The position numbers and the translations under genes were made by a program. A stretch of DNA of 64,000 nucleotides from Lichina pygmaea (lineage: Eukaryota > Ascomycota > Lichinomycetes > Lichinales > Lichinaceae). The stretch spans positions 1,984,001 to 2,048,000 of the forward strand of contig OY730172.1 of assembly GCA_963422465.1 (NCBI GenBank), written 5' to 3'. Below are positions 23,073 to 34,417 of this stretch, piece by piece; position 1 is the first letter of the stretch; the number at the start of each line of letters is the position of its first letter. The notes under the pieces were generated by a model that did no database searches, was not told the origin of the DNA, and worked only from the letters and a program-made list of their open reading frames with translations.

Positions 23073-24264
23073 TCAAACTATCTCCGTCGGGATGGAGCCG
23101 TCGGAAGCGAGAGTCGAGATCACGTCAAGACTGGCTTCAACGGTGCTGACAGTCTGGTTCGACCATATCACCGTGCGAGTCAACGTCGTGGTCGGCTGAG
23201 GTTCGATGACCAACGTTGTTGTTGTGCTGGTGCTCTTTATCGTTGTGGTACTGACTGTGACGTCTTCGGTTTCAGTGATGATCACCTGAGATGTTATGGT
23301 TGCGTTCGATCCTTGAGGCCCCAGGATTCGTGCCGGGATTTGATCAGCCACCCCCGAGGATGTTGACTGCACTGATGTGGTGGTCGTTTGCGTGATCACT
23401 CCTGTCACTGTCGCTCCTTCCGCAGCAGTGGTGGAGTTAGTGACTGAGTACTCTGACGATGATTGCGTGGACAACGTGGTGAGACTTGTACCTGTCAGGG
23501 TGCTGGTGAAGTCCTTGATAGGCAACGGCGAGAGGAAGATTTCCGTCGTCGTCGATGATTCTGTCACAGTCGCAGTGACCGGTAGCACCTTGACGTTCAG
23601 ATACACTGTGATGTCGTTGATCGCGATGTAGAAATTCCCATCGGAAGCATCTGGCACCGCTGGAGCTGAGATTATATCAACTGTCGATGGAAGGTTGACA
23701 ACAGCGTTCACCGTCGGCATCGCGAACTGGACGTCCATGGTTGATGGACTGTTGGCGACCGGCGTGCTATTGGCGACAGCATTCATCTCTGTCATCTCGA
23801 CCTCGCCGGCAGCAATTGCTGTTGTGCTCATGGCAGAGCTGCTCTTCCCAATCGCCGGGCTATTGACAGCGGTCTTTGTCGAAGGGACAGTGGAGTTGCT
23901 ACCAGGACCAGTCTTCGTAACGACCGTCGAGAATGTCGTCGGCTTGCTGCTGTTGCTCTCTTGCAAGATAGCCCCGAAAGGAGATGGACGGCCGATCTTG
24001 CGCTCCTCCGACAACTTGACTGCCGTGACTGCAGTTGCATGCAGCTCAGCAGTATGGTTGACCTCGGCGATGACCGTAACTGTCACGGTGACGGGCTCAC
24101 GGACGACACTGATGAGACGATCAGCGACCGGTATGAATACAAATGCAGGCCTGCACATACTTGGCCAGCTCAACTCCGGTTCTCTGTCCGTTGCCAACAG
24201 CCGGACCGAAGGTGGCTATCACCGCGGCCAGCTTCATCAGCGCCTTGACTCGGATCACCGCCAT
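23073..24264 (-). CDS. Secreted Ser/Thr/Val-rich glycoprotein-like protein
   Basis: Two exons, 24161-24264 and 23073-24108, are split by a short 52-bp intron (donor GTATGT, acceptor ATCAG), giving about 379 residues. The first exon is a signal peptide (MAVIRVKALMKLAAVIATFG, then PAVG and NGQ). The rest is dominated by Ser, Thr, Val and Ala, with many possible N-glycosylation sites (NHT, NSS, NST, NAT, NQT) and dense O-glycosylation-type Thr clusters (TTTTS, STTTTT). There is no hydrophobic C-terminal tail (it ends SIPTEIV), so a GPI anchor is unlikely. No catalytic domain is recognised; a soluble or wall-associated cell-surface protein is inferred. Without the first exon the frame lacks an ATG at the front, which supports the splice. 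Confidence 0.72.
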
Positions 24265-27023
24265 GTTGTCTGTCCGCCGTTGCGAGAGGCTCGGATCAAG
24301 ACGAAGAGGCAGTATAATGTTGCTGACGGAATACGGATGAGACAGATGGATGGTCGACGATACTCGAAGAAGCTGCCGAGTTCTTGAAGGAGTGACTGGA
24401 TGAAATGAACGGGTGTCGGTGGTCGAAACTGAGAGATGGACGGAGAAGAAAGAGGAAGGAGAGAAGGCTTGACAAGGCGGGGAAAGCAGGGTATTTATAT
24501 GGGCACGTGGTGTGTTATCCCTGAGAAACGCGCTAACGAAGGACGTAGATGCGGCTCTGCCTGTAGCCCTGAAAGGAACAGGGTGGGCATGGCACCCTTA
24601 GCGCACCCGCCACTTTACGCACAAGCATCTGTGCGTGCAGGGACTGTTTCCCTCTGCAGACGAGCGGTCCCGACTACTGTCGACATCCAGCATCTTTCCC
24701 AGCGAATATCTTTTCATGTATAGCACCTCTTTCCCCAGGAGCTATATAGCGGACGGAGCAATCGAGAGAAGTCTTTCAGGCCATCTTCGTTCCAGCAAGC
24801 CAGCAACTTTGTAGCGAGCATGTTGCTTGGTGTTCGATGCCGCTTCCCATTCAAGCACACAACGCACAGCTGGGGTGGGGCTGTATTGGCGTCGTCAATA
24901 TGGATTCCAGTGGCAATGCCTGCATCTCGACGGATTGCTTCTGTTCCAAGGTGTCCCAGGACACCGATGCTACAGGGCCAACGGCCGAGCCTTGGCCTCT
25001 CGAGCAATGAGAAGTCCAACATCATGCTTCATGGCAGGGTGGAAGAGTCTTCCCTGCACTGCCACCAGATGGACATCCTTCCAGATCTGGCAGACGATCT
25101 CCAAATCCCGCCGAGCAAATCTTCCGAGTCCATGGACGCAGACGCAGGCAAGAGATTATATTTCGTTCCGGGGACATGAGGGACTATTTTTGCCTTCCAC
25201 CATGGTATTTTTCTCTCTTCTTGGTCTCCAGTCTATTCTGATCCTCTTCAAAAAATAAAACTTTGATAGTCCGCCAAAGAGAGACCCTCCCTTGGTCAGC
25301 GATATATCTCTGCTTTGATAGACCGTGACTGACGACTGTGCAGCTCTCTTGGCCTCGGGAAGTTGTTCGGTAAGTTCACCTCCTCTGACAACAATCATGC
25401 TAGCTGTCTGCAGACTGCTCTATCTTGCGTCGTCGGCCATCGCTTGCTTGCTAGTTTGCTTTTCTTGGGCGGCTCTTGCTGAGCTCAGTCGGCTAGCTCT
25501 TAGGAGAAGCTCGATAGCTCTTCCACTCTCCGTGAATCTTCTATCATCCGTTGCCAGCTCCAATGGCCGCCTCACGATCCCCCCTGGCAGTTCCCCGGTC
25601 TCCAGTATCGGCCGGGCTCATCACTCAATCAGAGTAGGTCCTCTTCAAGATATAGTGGTGTGATTGAGGTCAGATGCGTGTGTTCGGTTTGGGACAGCTA
25701 GCTGGTCTTCTATATAGACAGCGGTCTCAGTCTTTCTCGTGGTTTGCTTCCTCAATCCTTGTTGTGTGCTTTGTTGTGATTTGCTTTGTTGTGGTTTGCT
25801 TCCTCATGGTTTGCTTCCTCGTGGTCCATCTGCTTTCCGATTGCGCATCCCGATCGGTAGCCAACAAAGAAAACAAGGAGGCGAAAGATGGCGAATCTTG
25901 TCGAAGATGGCGAGATGGTTGAGAAGGCTCGGGAAGCTCGGGAAGCTCGGGAAGCTCGGGAAGATGGAGATCCTGCCGTCGCAAGGCACAGATCATCTCC
26001 CAAACAACAAACGTTACATTGCAATCTCTGTGATCTCAGCCCATCAAACCTACGACCAAATACTCTACATCTTTTGTTTGATGGCAACAGCAAAGCTCAG
26101 GCAATGCTTTGTATCTCATTCGCTGGTTCTTCGTCCTCGTCCTTGTCCTCATCCTCGCCGTCGTCCTCGTCCTTCCCCTCGTCTTTCCATCTTCGTCCTC
26201 GTCCTCGTCCTCTTCTTGTTCATCGGCGTCGAGCGCTCAGATCTACACACCGGCCGAGAGCACCAGACCTTTGGTGCATCGATTCTACCTGGCCAAGAAG
26301 CGAGTTCTCCCATCCTTGATTTCACTTCGGTGTGTCCCCCCTTCTTTCTTTCTTTGGTGGTATTTGTTACTTGGTTTGCTGGTTGGACTTGCGGCCCACA
26401 GGGGTATGTGCTGGAGATGTGTTTGTGTGTATGTACGTAGTAAAGCGGCTCCATCTACTGATGCCTGGCCATGCATCCCCATAACAGGCATCTACTAACG
26501 TATCCACGTCTATCTACAGTGATCCAACTCTTTCGCATCCTGTACGACACATGTCAAGTTTACCGTGTCCCGTCACATGCACGAATTACCGACATTTCTT
26601 CCGTTTCTCGTTTCGGCAGCTCCCATGCTTTCCCCCCCCCCCCCCCCCCCCCCGCCAAGTATAACGGTTGTTTGCAGAAGAAGAGAAATTGCTGGTCATG
26701 TACAGCCTAGGAAAGAAAATGCCTACCGAGCTATCTTTACACGTTCCATTGGAAATCTCCTATCTCCTGATTAACCCTGTTTAGAGGCTTAGAAAATGTT
26801 TCGAGATGATCACCTCCGTTGTGCACCGCGAATGCGCCATCGAGGATGACGGATCGCGGGAGAGAGCTGGAGATCCACGGCTCACGACAGACCGGAAAAG
26901 AACGGTCTTCGTCATGGGCGCAGGGGGAGGTTGACGTTGTCAATGTTGTCAGTCTTCCCATCGGGCCTTGTCTTGTTCCTATCATTACGGTTGCTGCATT
27001 TGCTGTTCGTCGCCTTTTGTTGG
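24265..27023. other. Long gene-poor stretch
   Basis: No supported gene. A small frame at 25397-25663 (+) begins with a hydrophobic MLAVCRLLYLASSAIACLL and could encode an 88-residue membrane or secreted peptide, but nothing else supports it. Other contents are a short GAAGCTCGG tandem repeat (about 25928-25965), GTCCTC runs (26127-26220) and a C22 homopolymer (26632-26653). The left end holds the promoter of the Ser/Thr-rich protein gene. Confidence 0.55.
26632..26653 (+). repeat. C22 homopolymer
   Basis: Twenty-two uninterrupted C residues in gene-poor DNA. It is one of four G or C homopolymers of 17 bases or more in the window. Confidence 0.95.
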
Positions 27024-28258
27024 CTATTCGCAGAGCAGCCCGATCGTGCTTACCACGTCCGACGACTCCGGGAGGTGCTCGTCTGCATAGGTAGTCTTGG
27101 TTGGCGGACCCACGGTGACAGTGAAGAGATGATCATGGGACAAGACTCTCTTGGCTGACGCTGCATCGCTGGTGATCGATTGCAGGCCTCGGAACATATC
27201 TAATGTTGATTGGAAGATCGACGTTAGTATGGTGGCTAAAATTGGTATATGTTGACGATGTGGGAAAATCCTGGCGTCTTGAAAGGGAGAAGAAACAACA
27301 AAGTAAAGGGAAAGCCATAGGATTGACGTGCTGTTGGGAAGCAATATGGCGGCGTACTCGAAAGGTACAGAAGCACCACTAGGAAAAGAGAAGCACCACC
27401 TTCATCTGTGAAATCATCTCCCAAACACATTACAAAGTCTGGAGGACTCTCCTGATCCCGCAGCACCAGTCTCTTGGCGATCTCGCCCTTGTTAACGAAG
27501 CTGGGTCGCACTTCGAGGTTGGCCTTGCCGGACATGACGTCAATGTCCCATCGACCGACGACCTGGGACTCAAGCGCCCGTCGGCACTCCTGTGCGTGCA
27601 GGGTGCCGACTTCCGGGTCTGCGCCTCGATAGTGCCATGTCACGGCGATGCGTTTTCGCTCGATGAAGGAGCCTGCTTAGTTGGCTTCACCCTTCAGCGC
27701 GACCCATCCCGAGAGCAAAAGAAGATGCATGGGGGCGCAACTTTATGGACATGGACACCGTGAACCAGAAGAACCCAGAATCACCTCGCCGAAAAATGCT
27801 CGCCAGCGCCCGGTGAAAACTCCAGATCACCAACCTTGTGTCCTCCTGGTGTAATCCTCGAAGACGTCCATCACCTCGTTCTGCCAGCCCATGTCCGAGT
27901 CCTCGGCGAGGTTGGTCCATTGCGTCGACGTCGGCTCTCGAATGAAGCTGCCATGCTCGGCGCTGAAGCCGAGCTCAGGGATGCTGCCCAGGTATCGCTC
28001 CAAGAAGTCCTGATCCCGCCCGCTGATGATCCACACGGTGTTGGACGGATCCGAGGCCAGTCGTTGGATTGTACGCTTCACCGTCTCCGTTGGCACCGCC
28101 GCGGCGGGGTTCTCGACGATGGGCGTCAGCGTGCCGTCGTAGTCAAACATGAAGAGGCGCTTCCGCGACGATCGATAGCGCGACCGCAGCACGTCGGCGT
28201 CGAGACGAGGCGTCCCCACGTGAGGGTCCACGGTCACGAAGCCCGGGAGGGGAGTCAT
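27024..28258 (-). pseudogene. Orphan trehalose-6-phosphate phosphatase domain (Tps2 C-terminal half), frame broken
   Basis: Fungal Tps2 is normally near 900 residues, with an N-terminal GT20-like half and a C-terminal HAD phosphatase half. Only the phosphatase half is here, in three exons: 27835-28258, 27400-27673 and 27024-27199. All four HAD motifs are readable: FMFDYDGTLTP, WIISGRD, the Lys of NKGEIAKRL and CLGDDFTDE. The last junction joins TDE to DMFRGL exactly as in Tps2. At the first junction the expected G-SFIERKR text is present only with one extra base near 27660, so exon 1 and exon 2 are out of phase, and I found no other splice that repairs it. 28258 is the first ATG; the frame is open upstream, but that sequence is not GT20-like. 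Either a decayed partial duplicate or a sequence error in a solo phosphatase. Confidence 0.65.
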
Positions 28259-29122
28259 CCTGAAGCAATGAAGGAGGGCCTTGAGTATCTGCCGTGCTGG
28301 ATTCAAACAGGCCTCAATTGGGAGCTCGGAGATGTTGGCTTTGGGCGATGGGCCCTGACGGGGGGGGGGGACCTACAGGACGAGTGAGGGGCCCTTGCCG
28401 GGTTGCTAGGCCTATCACAGCAGTGATCTACATCCGCACAGGAACTGATGGTGGGCGCTGACTAGCGCGTCTAATTAGCCTCTTTGACCAGCGTATCAAG
28501 TGAGATCTTAGGCTTGCGTCGTTCAACACAGCAAATCTAGCACTGTTTCTCCACAGGCTACGAATCGAGCTGGCCTCTACCTATTCCAAGCCTGGCTTTC
28601 TGCACCTGTAGCCCAACTTACAGTACGAGTACGGTGACTGTAGAGCACCACCGCGCCATCTCAAAGGGCTTATCACACAGCTTTCTCTAGACTTGACCAG
28701 TGAGCCCAATTTGTTCCTGCCATCTACGCACCAAGTTTCTGTTGTGAGATTGCTCCCAGTGACGTGTTGCGGATGTCGTGAGTGCTGTGAATGCTGTAGC
28801 TCTTATAGCGGAAAGTAGAAGGGAAAAAGTGCGACTACTGCTATGGGATGGAATAGGATTGGGAAAGACAGAGAAACAGGGGCATCCGACTCCCAGCAGT
28901 AGGAGTCCATGCGATACGACTCCTTTCCGTTCCATAGGGGAAGTCATTCTGAGAACGATGCTGCGCTGTGGCTGTAACTCCGACCAACCGCTTCTGGGAG
29001 TGAATATCCAAGCCCTTCGGTATTCAAAGAACGACCAGCCTGTGGATGACGATGACGATGACGATGACGATGACAGTCAATGACAACGATGCGTGGGAAT
29101 CATGTGGAAGTTCACGAGACGA
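28259..29122. other. Intergenic, no gene seen
   Basis: Contains a short G10 run near 28361-28370, a GATGAC repeat at 29047-29075 and no conserved coding sequence. There is no trace of the missing GT20 half of Tps2. Confidence 0.6.
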
Positions 29123-29398
29123 TCACTCCTCCTCGCTCTCGGGCTCTTCAACCTGCACGGGCGCAGGGGGCGGCTGATCCGCATTGGAGTCGACGTGATG
29201 TTGACCGTCTGCCTCGTCGTCAAATTCCGATACCAAAGCTTGCTCCAGTTCGGCCTCGAGGTCCGACGCCGAGATCACATCGTCAGCCTCGTTGGTCTTG
29301 TCCGTATCGTTCGGCTGGAGTACCGGCGGAGGCAGTCGGAGGTCGTCGACATCTACGTCGACATTGACTTCGTCGGCCACGTCCGACTGCTCCTCCAT

Positions 29399-29431
<33 letters not shown>

Positions 29432-30798
29432 GTCATCGTTATCGTCGTCGTTGTCCGCCTCGGGCATTTGCAGAGGCAGATCGGGTTCACGGGCTTGCGG
29501 CTTGACCGGACTGCTCTGCGCTGGCGTCGGACTGAGGGAGCTGGCCACCGAGCTCAGGGAAACGGGACCGCGCGAGCTCATCTGACCCAGCTCCTGCCCG
29601 AGACTGCGCTTCGGTCGCGACTCTGGTTCCATCTCGATGACCAAGCCGCCGTCGGACTCTTCGTCCTTACCATCGACCTTGTCGTTCTTGTTGAGCTCTC
29701 CGACGTCCCGACTGCGGACGGGAGGCGGCGACTCGGCCTCGACCGTCTGCAACGACGAATGGCCATCGTCGGCAGCTGCGCTAGGCAGGGAATCGAACTC
29801 GATGACGACGTCATCGTCGTCTGGGGCCGGCCTCTTGCGGGCCGTCACTTTGGTCCGCTTCGGTAGCGGTTCTGCCTCCGCCCGGCTCTGGACCTTGGGC
29901 CTCGCCAAGGCCTTCTTGGCGGTGGTGGCAGTAGCACCTGCCGCCACCGGCGGCTGCGGCCGACCGGTTGGTCGCCTCACCTGAGACGACTCGTCATCGG
30001 CATCGTCGCGGTAAGAAGACCGAGACAAAGGCTGCGTCCGCTGTCGCGGCGACGGTCCGATCGGCCTCGGCGCTGGCGAGATGCTGGCCGAGATAGAGTT
30101 GACCGGTCGCGGCACCGGTGACGGCTTGAGCGGGGGCACCCTGGGCGACGACCCCACAGAAGGCCCCTCGTTGTCCAGCCACATTCGATGGTCGAACGGA
30201 TTGTCCTCGTCGGTCGACTCCACATCCTCGCTCTCGCTGAAGAAATCGTCTTCAACCGGCTCTTGAGCGTCCTCGGCAAGGTCCAGGTGCGGATAGAGCT
30301 CTTCGAGCTTCGCCCTGTCCGACTCCCAAGGTGTCGACGTGATGTTGCAGTTGATGCTAGCGCCGACCTTCTCGAGGACGAAGGTCTGCTTGGACGGATC
30401 GAAGACCAGGGCGTATGAGGCTTTGGCGACGCGCTGGGCGGAGTAAGCATAGGCGCTTCGTCGTTCGTCGTCGTCCCGGATACGCAACGAATATTCGTTG
30501 CCCTTGGATCCTTTCTGCTGCATCACGGTTCTCCGGTTGGCAGAAGTCTGCGTGGGCTTGTGGTTGACTGCATGTGTCGTACTTGGTCAGAAAGATGAAA
30601 CCTTCAGGCGCGAGAGCATGGACCGGGCGAGCGGTTCTCACATGAGACTGCCGCAAACTTGGCACCATTCCTCTTCTGCAGGCTCGCTCCGAGGACGACC
30701 GGGTACGTCGCAGCCAGGGCGGGGTCGGGAAAGGCGGCCTCGGTGGTCTTGGCGACCTTGGGCATCTTTCGGGCCTGCGGTGGCGGCGGTTGTGACAT
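29123..30798 (-). CDS. EAF-family RNA polymerase II elongation factor
   Basis: Homologue of ELL-associated factor, a nuclear protein that works with ELL to stimulate Pol II elongation. Two exons, 30642-30798 and 29123-30567 (74-bp intron, donor GTGAGA), encode about 533 residues. The N-terminal EAF domain spans roughly residues 15 to 125: YPVVLGASLQKRN, then across the intron FNHKPTQTSANRRT, YSLRIRDD, and ASYALVFDPSKQTFVLEKV. The remaining two thirds are disordered, Ser/Pro-rich and very acidic, with a poly-Asp stretch near 29405-29445 and a Glu-rich end (EPESEEE). A conserved domain followed by an acidic, probably transactivating tail is usual for the family. ATG 30798 begins MSQPPPPQARK. 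The first intron is required, because the domain is otherwise split between two frames. Confidence 0.85.
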
Positions 30799-32291
30799 GG
30801 CTAAAGAAGCTGTAAAAGTAGATGGGAGCTACAACGTGCGACTGTTGTACCGTACGTGCTCGACGAGGCCACAGCTGCTGAGGAGCAATCAAGACGAGGC
30901 CGAGCAGAAACGAGACGTGCGAGGGAAGCTGGCAGAGAAGCTCTTCATATAGAGAAAGAAGATGGGAAGTGAGCCCCTTCTTGACCGCTTACAACTCTAC
31001 TGAAACTGCTGGGACAGCACGGTAAGCCTTACGGTCACCTCATGGCTGGAGCGCCGATGCCGCATAAACGCGAGGGGTGACGGCATACGTAACGTATTTC
31101 CAGAGGCTGAAGCCGCATCGGGTTAGTCGCTCCGGTTTCGCTGTCGCGCTAACCACTTCCGGATAGTGCAGCTCGCGCTAAGCCGAGAGCGTCATCGCTC
31201 TAGCGGCCACCAGGGTCCGGCTCGGGCCGCATTTGGGTTACGATTACGTATACGCTGGCCTTCGATGCTGACGGGGGAGGCTACTCTAACAATACCGCAA
31301 GGCGATGAACGGAGGCCTCAGAAGGCCCTTGTGGTACGATACGTATTGTTGAACTTTACTTTCGATGTCGTATGGGACTTTTCTTAGCGAGTAGAAGCCC
31401 TGTTGTGCCTCTTGGCCGTGCTCGGTCGAGGGGCTGATGCCTCAAAAGTTTAGAGACACCTATTCACCGTCAGGGCTGCCACAAACTCAAAACTACGCCT
31501 GATAAGTACAGTAAGAGGGCATCCAAGAGGCGGCCATGGGAGAGGGGCGTACGGCAGTAATTGTCCGCCGTATCTCAGTTGTTAGCAACCTTTTATGTCA
31601 TGACGGTCTTCATTACTTTTGCAAGTTGTGGAGCTCAGCAGGTCAAGTACGGCAACAATAATGGGAGTTCTTTGCGTTTCACACTGCAGAATTGGTGATG
31701 TCAGCTCGGTTACTTTTGAACAGCGTCGATGTGCTACAGTACAGTGTCTAAAGTAGCGAGAAGAAATACGTCTTGCCCCTGCACTCCAAATCCTGATTCG
31801 GGTCGTCAGGTCGCAAAACTTAGAAATGCGATTGTCAGAAGGCCCAACCACCTCGGCCAAAAGACCCGACAGCCCCGATCAGGTGATCAGAACTGCCGTT
31901 GGCTGATCGTATGAGGCTGCGCGTAACAGCGACTTTGTCTGTATTATGTGAGAGTGACTCAAGCAGGGGGTGAATATACCATGTACTACGGAAGTACAGT
32001 GTCACGACACAAGTTTGCGTACACCAGTACAAGCTGTCAGCTGCCACTTTCATAAGTAACACGACTGGATTCAGAGGTGACGCCAGCGGCAAAAAGCAGC
32101 TATGTATTGATTCTCCAGAGTAGTCCGAGGTAGATTTTGTATAGAGGTGCACGCAGACTTTTGTCGTGCCACTGTCGAAGATTTGGTACGAACTATATAA
32201 AGGCTCTTGGAATAAGCAGTCAAGGCCTAACGAGCAAGGGGCTGTTCCCTCGTACGAGGCACGGGTGGGGTACCCAGGAAGGAGCTATTCG
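30799..32291. other. Intergenic, no gene seen
   Basis: About 1.5 kb between the EAF promoter and the 3' end of COG8. No coding frame with family features and no tRNA-like arms were found. It contains a few short TACGTA motifs. Confidence 0.55.
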
Positions 32292-33785
32292 TTACGACTT
32301 GCCCCTGGATGAGGTTGCCAGGCCGCTGGCGAGAAGGTCGAGCCGACCGGCCAACGCACGGTGTTTCTTCACAACCTCGACCCACTCGACCAGACCGCTC
32401 TCGGCGTCGTCCTCCGCTGGCCCGGCCGAGCTCAAGGATGCGAGCAGAGGACTGAAGTCGCTTCCCAAGCGCCCCAGGCTTGCGGCGCAGTAGAGAAGCT
32501 GGGTCATGAGACTCTCACGCGCCGAGCGATCCCGGACGCCGGGCAGGTACCTTCGTAGGGTCGTCATCAGGACATCGACCAGATGGAGCGGGAATGTGCT
32601 CAGAGCGGAGGGCAATGGCTGGAGGGGCTCCAACGTCGATGGGGTGCTGGCCTCGTTCTGTGGCGCGTCCATCGTCTTGGCAGACTTCAACGCGGCCTTC
32701 GTGTCCAGCCCAACATCCTCCGGCATCCCGGCGGGAAAGATGCTGCGGTACATTGACACGATCGCGAAGCTCTGCTCGCGGAAGATCTCGATGTACCGCT
32801 TCAGGTAGCGCTCGGTATGTTGCCCGCTCGACCACAGAGTCTCGCCTGCTCTCGCCTTGTCTTGAGTCGGACCCGTCCCGTCCTTGGCTTCGATCTCATG
32901 GTCGGCCAGCTCCCGCAGCGGTTCAAGGGCTTCCAGCAGAGAATTGAGGTGGCCTAGTCGACAGACAAGAAACAGGGCGCCGTAGCCCCCTTCGCGATTT
33001 TGTGACCCTCTCGAGGCAACCTTGATCCCGTCGGCGCCACCTTCCGGCGCCACTCGCCGTAACCATCCGACGATCCGAATGGCGGCAGGCAGCTTGAGTC
33101 CAGGTGATCTTAGGCTCAGTACGAGGCTGGATCTCATGCGCTCCATACATTCCTCAGCCTCCCGTACCACCGAGGACACCAGAGACGAGGTTGGATGTAA
33201 GTGATGTAAGCGTTTGATGTGCGAGTAGATGTCCAGCGCCGACGAGTATCCGCTCAAACCAGAGACTGAGCTGCCCGTGGCCGAAGCGCTCGTGACGCCT
33301 GACGATGGGTTTGATGACGAGATGGCAGTTGATAGAAGGGATGGTAGCTCAAGGATATCGGATAACCTGTCGACGTTGCCCGTCAAGAGCAGGGCTTTCC
33401 TTCTTCTTTCAAGCACTGCATTCTCTGCGTTCCTGCAGTACGCCTGCGAGAACCGGCCGACTTCGTCCTCGAGCTTGGGGATCTGTTCACGCAGCTCACG
33501 CGCGTCTTCGCCAAGCGATGGCAGCTGTCTGCTCAACTGGGAGAGGACGTCGCTAGACTCGACAATGGCCTTGTGCGAGCGCGCGGCCAGAGCCTGAAGA
33601 GACCGAAGCACGGATTGAGATGCCTGCGCCAGGGATTGGCTTTCCTCGGTCTGCACAGCGGCCAACGAAAGACTCGAGAGCTTCGAGAGGTAGTTGGAGA
33701 TGAAAGCATCGCGTTCTTCCGAAGACGAGCCAGGTATCGAAGACAGGATGTCCGAGCCCAAAAGTTCTTGCAAGGAGCGATCCAT
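32292..33785 (-). CDS. COG8: Conserved oligomeric Golgi complex subunit 8 (Dor1-like)
   Basis: Subunit of the COG tether that captures vesicles recycling within the Golgi. A single-exon gene, 497 residues, from ATG 33785 (MDRSLQELLGSDIL) to TAA 32292. The N-terminal third is the Dor1 region: Leu-rich helices with SNYLSKLSSLSLAAV, HKAIVESSDVLSQLSRQLPSL, EDEVGRFSQAYCRNAENAVLERRRKALLL split over two helices, and LSDILELPSLL. The rest is helical with LDIYSHIKRLHHLHP and YLKRYIEIFREQSFAIVSMYRSIFP, as in fungal Cog8. Length is slightly shorter than yeast Cog8. It diverges from CCT3 across 632 bp. Confidence 0.88.
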   Translation of the reverse strand: MDRSLQELLGSDILSSIPGSSSEERDAFISNYLSKLSSLSLAAVQTEESQSLAQASQSVLRSLQALAARSHKAIVESSDVLSQLSRQLPSLGEDARELREQIPKLEDEVGRFSQAYCRNAENAVLERRRKALLLTGNVDRLSDILELPSLLSTAISSSNPSSGVTSASATGSSVSGLSGYSSALDIYSHIKRLHHLHPTSSLVSSVVREAEECMERMRSSLVLSLRSPGLKLPAAIRIVGWLRRVAPEGGADGIKVASRGSQNREGGYGALFLVCRLGHLNSLLEALEPLRELADHEIEAKDGTGPTQDKARAGETLWSSGQHTERYLKRYIEIFREQSFAIVSMYRSIFPAGMPEDVGLDTKAALKSAKTMDAPQNEASTPSTLEPLQPLPSALSTFPLHLVDVLMTTLRRYLPGVRDRSARESLMTQLLYCAASLGRLGSDFSPLLASLSSAGPAEDDAESGLVEWVEVVKKHRALAGRLDLLASGLATSSRGKS

Positions 33786-34417
33786 GACAGCCGTGAGAAA
33801 ACCGAGAGACCCAACAGACCAAGGATATCAACGCGAAGGACTCCTCCGACTGGATACTTCAGATGAATGGCACTGTAGTACAAGATGAACCAGGATCAGA
33901 TCGTTTTGTCTGTCATCTTGGTTGCTGAGCTCGACCTGAGCAAAGCAGACGTAAGTCAATGCACCATACATACGTAGATGGCAAGCATTAAATCTGCTTT
34001 TGCTATTCCACCTTTGTTTTCAAGGCCGGTGAAACAGAGCCGTCTAGGCCCCGCTATCCCAGACTCGAGTGCCGCTTTTAACTATGATTGGCACCGACAA
34101 GCCTGTACTAGCGATTGCGATGCCTATCACCTAGGGGTATTACTCTGGTGGTCTGGGTACGGTATTATTGACACTGGCATTGCTTTCCTTGCACCTGCTA
34201 TCATAGAGCTCCTACTCGTAAGGTACGATACGTACGTTACCGACCCTACATTGATCAACGACGGGAAAATACTACGCCACCTCACAGCTGAAATAACGAA
34301 ATAATAAAGCTACAAGTGTCTTTGGACTGCTGTACCTTGCGTGGTATCTCAAGATAGTGCTACGGAGTATAGCGGTCGGAGCCTTTTGCTGTCGTCATCT
34401 AATAGACGGCCGGCAAG
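33786..34417. promoter_or_regulatory. Shared COG8/CCT3 divergent promoter region
   Basis: 632 bp between two divergently transcribed housekeeping genes, with no gene inside. It holds a GTACGATACGTACGTTACC cluster near 34221-34240, about 180 bp before the CCT3 start. Promoter role is inferred from the divergent layout. Confidence 0.5.

Noticed and set aside
24714-25258. Overlapping frames on both strands near 24700-25250
   Set aside because: Short, mutually overlapping, without conserved motifs or plausible intron links.
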